From NCBI GenBank assembly GCA_021741075.1, contig JAIOYO010000007.1, forward strand, positions 1-64,000: a stretch of 64,000 nt of DNA. The letters are read 5' to 3'. Each line of letters opens with the position of its first letter. Within the stretch, counting starts at the first letter, position 1. Source of the DNA: Flavobacteriales bacterium. Lineage in GTDB: Bacteria; Bacteroidota; Bacteroidia; UBA10329. Below are positions 1-7,225 of the stretch, piece by piece. The translations under genes were made by a program, and so were the position numbers. Below the pieces are notes generated by a model, which made no database searches, was not told the origin of the DNA, and saw only the letters and a program-made list of their open reading frames with translations.

Positions 1-145
1 AAGCGCTGAAAGCATCTAAGCACGAAACTCACCTCAAGATTAGATTTCTTTTAAGGGTCGTTAGAGACGATGACGTTGATAGGTTGCAGGTGTAAAGGCA
101 GTAATGTCAAAGCCGAGCAATACTAATTACCCGTAAGCTTTTACA
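1..145 (+). rRNA. rrl: 23S ribosomal RNA, 3' end (partial)
   Basis: The first ~145 bases match the conserved 3' end of bacterial 23S rRNA: the region with GCGCTGAAAGCATCTAAGC, and the final stretch with CGAGCAATACTAATTACCCG seen in Bacteroidota. The gene enters from outside the window, so only its tail is present. It lies ~75 bp before the 5S gene in the usual 23S-5S order. The exact 3' end is approximate. Confidence 0.93.
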
Positions 146-220
146 ATCTAATGCGATTTAGAATTACAATATATTTTCTTCCCTCATTGTCAATATCAAC
201 ATTTGTTGATATAAAGTTTT

Positions 221-329
<109 letters not shown>

Positions 330-342
330 AATTTATTTTAAG

Positions 343-375
343 CCCTGACCATGTAATAATGGTCGGGGTTTTTTG
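343..375 (+). terminator. rho-independent terminator of the rRNA operon
   Basis: CCTGACCAT and ATGGTCGGG form a stem of about ten pairs around a short TAATA-type loop. A run of T follows directly at 368-374. It lies 14 nt after the 5S gene and so closes the rRNA operon. Confidence 0.85.
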
Positions 376-396
376 TTTTCTATACTTTCCAACGTT

Positions 397-2295
397 TTGT
401 CACTCAACATTCGGATAGCCTTATTATTTCCTTTGATTGTCGGATTTTGTCTGGCAACAGGCAATGGACTGGCGCAGAACGGAAAGTTCCACATTGACTC
501 CTTGTTTCCTTCGAATGTTTCGGACACGCTAAACGTTAAACAATTCTCATTCAATGATTGGGTTAATGGAGAAGAAGGGAAATACTTGCTGAATGAAGTT
601 CATGGAACCCATGATTATCATCCTCTATATCAGAATTCGATAGTCAGGAATGATTTGGGGAATCTTGGTTCTGCAGACCATAAAGTGCTTTTTAGTTTTG
701 ACCGTTCTTTCGGATTTCACTTTAGATCTTCCAGACAGGGTTATTGGAAGCCGCTAGAAAGACGGACATTTCTCCTATCAGAGAAGATGTTCTCGAACGT
801 TCAGTACTCCAATGGGGTCAATAGAGAGAATTATCTGCTCGCAAATTTCACACGTGGCTTTGGTAAACTATTGAATTTAGGATTCAGTTTTAATAGAGAT
901 GTTTCTGAAGGCTTTTATGCGCAGCAACGGAATATCTTTACTGACATGTCGGTTTTTGGGACTTTTAGGTCGAAGGATGACAGATATAAGGCGATTCTGA
1001 TGTTTGATTATTCAAACTTAAGAGCAATGGAAAATGGTGGTATTGCAAATGACACCGTATTTGAAAGTAATCGAACTTCTGACCGGAGTTTTGTTCCAAC
1101 CAATTTGAATGAATCGAGTAACCATTGGAAGGGTTTTGACCTTGGCTTAGAACAGAGGTTTTTTCTAATGAAGGAGGATAACTCGACTGGAGTAAGACCA
1201 GTGAGACCTGCGATTTCACATTCATTTTCAGTTGCGCAACAGAGCATGGTTTATCGGAACATACCTGACACGACTTCTGATTTCTATGAGAATATCTATT
1301 TTGATACTACGGCCACGTATGATTCGACAACGGTGTTTAGTGTTTCTAATGCGTTACGGTTTGAACTGGTAAAATCGGATTCAATTTCTGATAGAATAAT
1401 CAATCGACTAGCGGTAGGTGCACAATATGATTATTATCGTGTGGCCTATGATTCTGTTTTTGTTGATGGGATTCATAACGTTTCGGTGCTGGCCAAGGTG
1501 AACGGTAAGTTATTTAAGGAGATTGATTGGAACGCTTCGGGTAATTTTATGGTTTACGGCTACAATATTTGGAATCTTAAGGTGGATGGCCAATTTGATT
1601 ATTCTGTTGGGAAATCTCATTTCTCGGCATTCGTGAATTATTCGCTGTTCAGGCCCGATTACATCACGGACAACTATTACAGCAATCATTTTGTGTGGGA
1701 CAATGATTGGGGTCAGACCCAGCATTTAAAGACAGGGCTGGTGTATGAGCAATCGAAACTGAGGTTCAAGGGGACTTTTACGTATCACATTCTAGATAAT
1801 CTTGTTGCTTACGGAACAGATCGACTGCCGTATCAGAGCAAGGCTGTGAATCAGTTGATGGTGTTTCGGTTGCAGGAACATTTCAGAATGCGATGGTTCC
1901 ATGTGATTTTGGACGGTGCCTTTCAATGGAAAATGACGGGAGATGATATTCGTATTCCGATGGCACTTGGCCGCGGAATGCTCTATTATCAGAATGACCT
2001 TTTTAAGAAGAAGCTGCGCTTGCAAATAGGGGCTGAGGTGAGCTACGCGATGTCGTACTATGCCAATGGCTACAATCCGGCTTTATCCGAGTTTCATGTT
2101 CAGAATGAGAAGCAGGTGGGGAATTACCCGTTCATTGATGTGTTTGTGAATATTAGGGTGAAGAAGCTACGTGCGTTCTTTAAGGTTGAGCATTTGAATG
2201 CTGGATGGCTGGGCTACACGTATTATCATGTGCCACATTATCCTGTGAATGATCTTGCGTGGAAGTTCGGAGTGAACTGGGCGTTTTTGGATTAA
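397..2295 (+). CDS. putative outer-membrane porin (Porin_10-like)
   Basis: This is a secreted beta-barrel protein of ~630 residues. The N-terminus has one Arg followed by a hydrophobic stretch (IALLFPLIVGFCLA) and a cleavage-like site ending LAQ. The rest alternates aromatic and polar residues and ends in an aromatic strand, as in outer-membrane barrels. Segments such as LGNLGSADHKVLFSF, GKLLNLGFSFNRDVSEGFYAQQ and KLRLQIGAEVSYAM resemble the Bacteroidota 'putative porin' family (PF14121), recognised from memory of the family. An in-frame TTG at 373 is possible but overlaps the T-tract of the rRNA terminator. The TTG at 397 gives a better signal peptide, so I prefer it. There is no ATG near. 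The substrate is unknown. Confidence 0.72.
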   Translation: MSLNIRIALLFPLIVGFCLATGNGLAQNGKFHIDSLFPSNVSDTLNVKQFSFNDWVNGEEGKYLLNEVHGTHDYHPLYQNSIVRNDLGNLGSADHKVLFSFDRSFGFHFRSSRQGYWKPLERRTFLLSEKMFSNVQYSNGVNRENYLLANFTRGFGKLLNLGFSFNRDVSEGFYAQQRNIFTDMSVFGTFRSKDDRYKAILMFDYSNLRAMENGGIANDTVFESNRTSDRSFVPTNLNESSNHWKGFDLGLEQRFFLMKEDNSTGVRPVRPAISHSFSVAQQSMVYRNIPDTTSDFYENIYFDTTATYDSTTVFSVSNALRFELVKSDSISDRIINRLAVGAQYDYYRVAYDSVFVDGIHNVSVLAKVNGKLFKEIDWNASGNFMVYGYNIWNLKVDGQFDYSVGKSHFSAFVNYSLFRPDYITDNYYSNHFVWDNDWGQTQHLKTGLVYEQSKLRFKGTFTYHILDNLVAYGTDRLPYQSKAVNQLMVFRLQEHFRMRWFHVILDGAFQWKMTGDDIRIPMALGRGMLYYQNDLFKKKLRLQIGAEVSYAMSYYANGYNPALSEFHVQNEKQVGNYPFIDVFVNIRVKKLRAFFKVEHLNAGWLGYTYYHVPHYPVNDLAWKFGVNWAFLD

Positions 2296-2321
2296 AGAGT
2301 CTCACGGTTTTCTGCTAAGTA

Positions 2322-2398
2322 TTGGTGCCGCCCCAACGGGGCTGAATTGGGGAGTTTTATTGGAGCTACCATATTGCCGTCCTGCTGGGACTTTTAAG
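2322..2398. repeat. dispersed intergenic repeat fragment (small-hairpin type)
   Basis: The stretch contains GCCGCCCCAACGGGGCTG, then ~30 nt later CTACCATATTGCCGTCCTGC, then TGGGACTTTT. Both GC-rich parts form small hairpins (GCCCC-aac-GGGGC and GTCC-tgctg-GGAC). The architecture resembles the dispersed 'CTACCAATAT...CCCTACGGGA' repeats I recall from Bacteroidota intergenic DNA. The family assignment is inference from memory, and only one copy is seen in this window. Confidence 0.4.
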
Positions 2399-2418
2399 AG
2401 GCAGCTAACTTGAGGTGG

Positions 2419-2699
2419 CTAAAGGCGGTCGAGGAATTGGACTAGAAGTTTGCGCTTATCGTTGTCTAGGCTTTCTAGTTTTTTGGTGACATCCAAGGGG
2501 GGATGCTCTTGAAACATGAGGTGGAGGAAGGATTGTTGTTCTGCCTGTTCTTCTTTTGTAGGAATGTACTCGAACAGGTCGTTGAGGGTGCATTTGAATG
2601 CCTGACAGAGTTTGTAGAGCAGATTGATGTCGAATTTATGAAGTCTTTCTTGACTGATTTCGGTGGCATGGAATCTTGAATGTCATTCTTCTTTTCCAT
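2419..2699 (-). pseudogene. broken XRE/HTH_26-type transcriptional regulator
   Basis: On the minus strand, a reading frame ending at the TAG at 2419-2421 encodes ATEISQERLHKFDIN followed by LLYKLCQAFKCTLNDLFEY and a polar tail. This is the C-terminal half of a small Cro/C1-type HTH protein (recognition helix, then the 'LCxxxxCxxxDLFEY' ending). It has no start codon in its own frame. The nearest ATG (2697-2699, MEKKNDIQD...) is in another frame, and an in-frame TGA lies just upstream of the HTH part. The usual 20-25 residues covering helices 1-2 are also missing. This fits a frameshift plus deletion. The region sits beside the repeat at 2322-2398. The call is confident for the HTH remnant and less so for the exact damage. 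Confidence 0.62.
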
Positions 2700-2753
2700 T
2701 TTTTGAGTTTTTACCCTTCGAAATGTGTCAAGCTATTTCAGGAAAAGACATGA

Positions 2754-4034
2754 TTAAGTCTTCTGCTTTTTCTTTCGTGCCGCTGGGAAGAGGATATTAT
2801 TGAGGATGAGGCGGTAGCCGGGCGAATCGGGGTGTAGGTTGAGGTCGGTGGGCGGGTCGCTGACAAAGTGTTGGTAGTCTTCTGGATCGTGGCCGCCATA
2901 GAATGTCCATTGGCCTTTGCCGAGGGTTCCGTGGATGTAGCGGGCTTCGTTGAGGGATTTGTTTTCGCCCATTATGAGGACGTCTGATTTGATGAATTGC
3001 TTTTGAAACGAGGTGGTTTGGCCCATGAATCCTTTGATGATTTGTTCGTGATTTTGGCACAACATAGTGGGGACGGCATCCCACTTGGCGGAGAATTCGA
3101 AGAGCGAAAAGAAGTCGTTTTTCTGTGTGACTTTGTTTGCGCGTGATTCGGTTGCATCGATGTTTGAAAATTCGTAGCGCGTTGGGTCGGTGATTAATTT
3201 GAAGTCGTGGAAGGCGACTGTATTGTCGAAATCGAGCTGGTTGTTGTAATTAGGGGTGGAGCCATCGCCATCGAACATGGGTTCGCAGATGTCGAGTTTG
3301 TGGGCTGATAGGGCGATGTCGTACGAATCGGTTCCTGAACACATTGCGAATAGAAATCCGCCACCAGCAGTGTATTCTTTGATTCTGTTTGTGACGGCTA
3401 GTTTAAGTTCTGAGACTTTATTGAAGCCGTTTCTTCGGGCGATTTCCTCTGAATAGCGCACTTGTTCTAAGTACCACGGTGCGCTGCGGTACTGATTCCA
3501 AAAGCGACCGTACTGACCTGTGAAATCTTCGTGGTGGAGATGAAGCCAATCGTAGAGCAGGAGTTTTCCGTCTAGCACTTCATCATCATAGATGACATCA
3601 TAGGGTACTTCGGCATAGGTGAGGACGAGAGTGACGGCATCGTCCCAAGGGAGTTTGTTTTTGGGGCTGTAAACCGCGATTTTGGGTACTTTTTCCAACC
3701 TTGCTACATCCATATTTACTTCGGGGTCGGCAATTTGTTGTAGGATGGCGGTTGATTGTGCGTCTGCAATAATCTCGTAGCTGACTCCACGGATGGTGCA
3801 TTCGGTTTCGATTTGTTTGGCGTATTTGCACATGAAGCTGCCGCCACGATAATTGAGTAGCCAGTCGACTTCTACCTCTGCTTGCAGAATCCAATAGGCG
3901 ATTCCGTAGGATTTGAGGTGGTTCTTTTGCGTGGCATCCATTGGAATGAGAATGTAAGCGGCCATTAACTGGCTGCTCATTCCTATGAAGAGAAGTGTTA
4001 GAAAAAGGGTTTTAAAAAACTGAGTCATCGTCAT
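2754..4034 (-). CDS. secreted protein of the family labelled 'asparagine synthetase B' in Bacteroidota
   Basis: This is a 426-residue protein with a signal peptide (FFKTLFLTLLFIGMSSQLMAA), so it is probably periplasmic or surface-exposed. I recognise the family from its opening AYILIPMDATQKNHLKSYGI and from EVDWLLNYRGGSF. Databases often call it asparagine synthetase B, but it lacks the N-terminal catalytic Cys of the AsnB glutaminase and a PP-loop SGGxDS motif. A central GGGFLFAMCSGTDSYDIA stretch looks like the nucleophile elbow of a class I glutamine-amidotransferase or ThuA-like fold. The true activity is unknown. Its start lies inside the 3' end of dnaB (23-bp overlap, 4012-4034), implying translation coupled to dnaB. 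The C-terminus is Lys-rich. Confidence 0.75.
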   Translation of the reverse strand: MTMTQFFKTLFLTLLFIGMSSQLMAAYILIPMDATQKNHLKSYGIAYWILQAEVEVDWLLNYRGGSFMCKYAKQIETECTIRGVSYEIIADAQSTAILQQIADPEVNMDVARLEKVPKIAVYSPKNKLPWDDAVTLVLTYAEVPYDVIYDDEVLDGKLLLYDWLHLHHEDFTGQYGRFWNQYRSAPWYLEQVRYSEEIARRNGFNKVSELKLAVTNRIKEYTAGGGFLFAMCSGTDSYDIALSAHKLDICEPMFDGDGSTPNYNNQLDFDNTVAFHDFKLITDPTRYEFSNIDATESRANKVTQKNDFFSLFEFSAKWDAVPTMLCQNHEQIIKGFMGQTTSFQKQFIKSDVLIMGENKSLNEARYIHGTLGKGQWTFYGGHDPEDYQHFVSDPPTDLNLHPDSPGYRLILNNILFPAARKKKQKT

Positions 4035-5553
4035 CTTCCAAATCTGTAAAATCGTCCATCCTTGACATTTTCGTCATCACATTAGGACTGTCAAATTCGG
4101 CAGACGGTTTCATGATGGTTGAGCCACCTGCGATGCTGAATTCGGGATCGTCATAGTTGGTGAATTTGGCCAAGTTGTTAACGAAACGCAGTGGAACTGT
4201 TCCTGTTGCACCACTTCGGTGTTTTGCAACGATAAGCTCGGTGAGGCCTTCTGTGGGGAGGTTGGTTTCTTCAGAGACTTCGATCCCGTAATACTCTGGG
4301 CGGTAGAGGAACATTACCATGTCGGCATCCTGCTCGATTGCTCCAGATTCACGAAGGTCAGAAAGCATTGGGCGCTTGGTGCCACCGCGAGTTTCAACGG
4401 CACGGCTTAACTGCGAGAGAGCTATTACTGGAACTTCAAGCTCCTTTGCCAAACTCTTTAGTGATCGTGAAATGGTACTGATTTCCTGCTCTCGGTTACC
4501 GCCTTTTTGGTTTCCTCCAGCGGTCATCAACTGAAGATAATCTATGACAATCAGTTGAATATCGTGCTGGGCTTTGAGTCTTCTACATTTGGCGCGAAGC
4601 TCAAAAACGGAAAGGGCTGCGGTATCGTCAATGAAGATTGGAGCTTCGCCCAATTGCTTTAAGGATGCGTGCATGTGTTCCCAATCGGATTTGTCTAATT
4701 GACCTTTCTTCAACTTATCGCCCGGAATGCCAGATTCGCTAGAGATGAGTCGGTTGACTAATTGAACGGATGCCATTTCCAGTGAGAAAAAGGCGATTGG
4801 TCGTTTAAAATCAACAGCCATGTTGCGTGCCATAGAAAGCACGAAAGCTGTTTTACCCATTGCTGGACGAGCGGCAATAATCAACAAGTCAGATTTTTGC
4901 CAACCATTGGTCATTTTGTCAAGCTCGGTGAAACCAGTTGGAACACCGGTAATACCACCATCTTTACTTGCTGCTTCTTCTACTTCAGCCAGGGCTTTCT
5001 TCACCAGAACACTCATGGAGTCGTAGCTCTTTCGAAGGTTGCCCTCGGCTACGGCAAAAAGGTTTCCTTCTGCTTTGTCTAGAAGGTCGAGGACATCCGT
5101 AGTGTCTTCGAAAGCTTCGTGGTAAATGTCTCCAGAAACACGAATCAGCTCACGTTGAATATACTTCTGAGCAATAATTCTGGCATGAAACTCTGCATTT
5201 GCAGAGGAGGCAACGCGGTCTGTTAATTGACTCACAAAGTATGGGCCGCCCACGAAATCTAACTGGCCTTCTTTCTTTAACCAACTTGTAACGGTGAGAA
5301 TGTCAATTGGCTCACTTTTGCTGAACAAATCGGTAATAGCTTCAAATATTTTCTGATGCTCCATTCGGTAGAAACTCTCTGGTCTGAGAATTTCTACTAC
5401 ATCATTAAGGGCATCGCTCTCGAGCATTAAGGCTCCAAGAACAGCTTCTTCGAGATCAGTAGCATTAGGTGGTACTTTTCCGTGCTCCAATCCTTGCTTG
5501 GGCTGGGTGTATGTTGATGGTTTGGTTCTACGTGGTTTTACTTCCTGTGTCAT
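4012..5553 (-). CDS. dnaB: replicative DNA helicase DnaB
   Basis: DnaB is the hexameric 5'-3' helicase that unwinds DNA at the replication fork and interacts with primase. The 513-residue length fits the family. The N-terminal DnaB domain spans about residues 28-130 (PPNATDLEEAVLGALMLE). The RecA-like domain has Walker A ARPAMGKTAFVL near residue 230, the motif FFSLEM, the Walker B-like IQLIVIDYLQLM, and the SQLSRAVE and RESGAIEQDAD motifs. The C-terminal tail is acidic (DLEDDDDS). No intein is visible. The start overlaps the stop of the upstream 97-residue gene (TAATG), and the end overlaps the next gene by 23 bp, so all three are probably one transcript read leftward. Confidence 0.97.
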   Translation of the reverse strand: MTQEVKPRRTKPSTYTQPKQGLEHGKVPPNATDLEEAVLGALMLESDALNDVVEILRPESFYRMEHQKIFEAITDLFSKSEPIDILTVTSWLKKEGQLDFVGGPYFVSQLTDRVASSANAEFHARIIAQKYIQRELIRVSGDIYHEAFEDTTDVLDLLDKAEGNLFAVAEGNLRKSYDSMSVLVKKALAEVEEAASKDGGITGVPTGFTELDKMTNGWQKSDLLIIAARPAMGKTAFVLSMARNMAVDFKRPIAFFSLEMASVQLVNRLISSESGIPGDKLKKGQLDKSDWEHMHASLKQLGEAPIFIDDTAALSVFELRAKCRRLKAQHDIQLIVIDYLQLMTAGGNQKGGNREQEISTISRSLKSLAKELEVPVIALSQLSRAVETRGGTKRPMLSDLRESGAIEQDADMVMFLYRPEYYGIEVSEETNLPTEGLTELIVAKHRSGATGTVPLRFVNNLAKFTNYDDPEFSIAGGSTIMKPSAEFDSPNVMTKMSRMDDFTDLEDDDDSVF

Positions 5554-5846
5554 TATTGAGGCATTTCCTGCTTTATGTCCTTATCGTATTTATTCATATC
5601 AATTTTATGCTTAGCCACTTTCAATATCATGAAAATGGTGTAAAGAAGAAGCGATAACACTATTGTTGTGGTAATAATGTTCTTCTTGTTCTTTTTCCAA
5701 TAACGAGTGACTTTGTTTCCTTCGGGGCGCTTTTTTATTCTAACGCGCTCCTTGTATTTGATACGAATTTTCTGTTTTACGCGTTCTTTTGAGGGAGACC
5801 CGCCTGTGCCATTTAGGCTTTTATCTTCTTCAGAATGTGCGCTCAT
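5553..5846 (-). CDS. small basic single-pass membrane protein, first gene of the dnaB cluster
   Basis: This is a 97-residue protein that I do not recognise. Residues ~20-55 are extremely rich in Lys and Arg (KQKIRIKYKERVRIKKR). They are followed by one hydrophobic helix (IITTTIVLSLLLYTIFMIL, about residues 57-75) and a short polar tail. By the positive-inside rule the basic N-terminal part would be cytoplasmic. Its stop overlaps the dnaB start (TAATG), so translation is probably coupled. A promoter-like pair lies just upstream (5858-5887). A role near the replication machinery is only suggested by the coupling. The small size and low complexity prevent a family call. Confidence 0.65.
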   Translation of the reverse strand: MSAHSEEDKSLNGTGGSPSKERVKQKIRIKYKERVRIKKRPEGNKVTRYWKKNKKNIITTTIVLSLLLYTIFMILKVAKHKIDMNKYDKDIKQEMPQ

Positions 5847-5857
5847 TTTGCTCTTTA

Positions 5858-5887
5858 CAAATTAACGCTTTTAGGGTCGGTTGTCAA
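5858..5887 (-). promoter_or_regulatory. candidate promoter of the dnaB cluster
   Basis: On the minus strand, TTG (5885-5887), a 19-nt gap and TTAATTTG (5858-5865) approximate the Bacteroidota -33/-7 pattern (TTTG...TAnnTTTG, one mismatch in the -7 box). The first codon of the 97-residue gene follows 11 nt later. Confidence 0.33.
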
Positions 5888-5938
5888 TCCTCAACTTACT
5901 ACGTTTTTGTGTTGATACTTAGTGGATAACTTTACAAG

Positions 5939-7225
5939 ATGCGATTTTACCTTCATCTCTGCTTTGTGGTTTTGGTGTTGAGCGTGGTTTCTTGCCAAAA
6001 GAAGGACACCGTTTCACCTAGCGTTGCTATCCTACAGCCTTTGGAGGGCGCTGTATATTTTGTATACGATACCGTTTTTGTTTCCATTACGGCTGTAGAT
6101 GAAACAGAGTTGGTTTCGGTTACTGCCAAGTTGGTGGATGCCAATTTTATTCCGAATGGTGCTCAGAGCGTGGTGAACATAAATGCCACCACAAACACAG
6201 GAGCGGCTGAGTTGGTGATTGATGATAAATTGATTGAAACGGCATACTATTACGTGCTGGTAACTGCTTTTGATGGTGCGAATGAGCAACGTGAGTTTCG
6301 CAAGATTCGCATCATTGGCTTGCCGAAAGAACGGAGGGCTATCTACTTTTCTGCTTCAAGCGGTAATGGGATGGGTGCAGTGTACAAACTAGACTCTCTG
6401 TTTCAGGCATCGTTACTCTGGGTACAGCTTAATCAGGATGTGAAGAAGATTTGTATCAATTCTTTGGACGATAGATTGACCTTGATTGGAAATTATTCTA
6501 CCGGGTTGAAGACCTATGACATCAAAACTGGAGCAGTGGTCTGGTCTGACGATGTATTTCCGGTGGCGCAAACGCAACGGTACATGGATGTAGCCAGCTA
6601 CAAGCGTGATGTTTTTACTGCAATTTATGACCGCGAGATTAGGAAATACAATCTCTCGGGTGGATTGAATTTCAATGAGCCCACAGGCATTTATCGCCCA
6701 GAAACAATCTATGTGGATGACAATTATTTTGTTGTTGAGATGGAATTGGTGGGTGATAACGACCACTTTCTGTTCGTTTATCATGCATCAACGCATGCAT
6801 TGCTGTGGACGTTAGATGTTCCGATGGATGTAGTTGCCATCTGTGAGTTGCAAGATGACGAGGTGCTTTTGTTTGGCAATGAAGGTGGCAATGCCAAGGT
6901 TTTGCACTACGATATGGGCAATAATGAGTATTGGGAACCGCGTCAATTGCCGACCGGAATGCTACTTAGTGCGGTTAAAATGGATGGTCTCTCATTTGCA
7001 ATTTCTCACGAGAACGGACTTTATGCTTATACCTATTCTCCCAACTATTTGAATCTGATGAGAAGCGGCATTGTCTATCAAAATGTTTGTTTTGATGTAG
7101 ATAGAAACACCCTCATTGCGGCCAGTGGCTCATCGCTCGAAGAGCTAAGTACGATTGGACAGTTAATCAATACTGTTGTACATTCGGACAGCATCACAAG
7201 CATTGATATACATTATACACGTTGA
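5939..7225 (+). CDS. lipoprotein with an Ig-like and a beta-propeller domain, coupled to aceK
   Basis: This is a 428-residue lipoprotein. The signal peptide ends in a lipobox (LSVVSC, Cys19) followed by QKKD, so it is likely membrane-anchored. Residues ~30-125 look like an Ig/cadherin-type beta domain (PSVAILQPLEGAVYFVYD... VSITAVDETELVSVTAKL). Residues ~130-425 carry repeated short blades of WD/PQQ character (LKTYDIKTGAVVWSDD, HASTHALLWTLDVP), suggesting a seven- or eight-bladed propeller. No enzyme motif is seen. The stop overlaps the aceK start in a TTGA configuration (7222-7225), so aceK translation is probably coupled to this gene. That pairing is unexpected and the functional link is unknown. 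Confidence 0.7.
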   Translation: MRFYLHLCFVVLVLSVVSCQKKDTVSPSVAILQPLEGAVYFVYDTVFVSITAVDETELVSVTAKLVDANFIPNGAQSVVNINATTNTGAAELVIDDKLIETAYYYVLVTAFDGANEQREFRKIRIIGLPKERRAIYFSASSGNGMGAVYKLDSLFQASLLWVQLNQDVKKICINSLDDRLTLIGNYSTGLKTYDIKTGAVVWSDDVFPVAQTQRYMDVASYKRDVFTAIYDREIRKYNLSGGLNFNEPTGIYRPETIYVDDNYFVVEMELVGDNDHFLFVYHASTHALLWTLDVPMDVVAICELQDDEVLLFGNEGGNAKVLHYDMGNNEYWEPRQLPTGMLLSAVKMDGLSFAISHENGLYAYTYSPNYLNLMRSGIVYQNVCFDVDRNTLIAASGSSLEELSTIGQLINTVVHSDSITSIDIHYTR

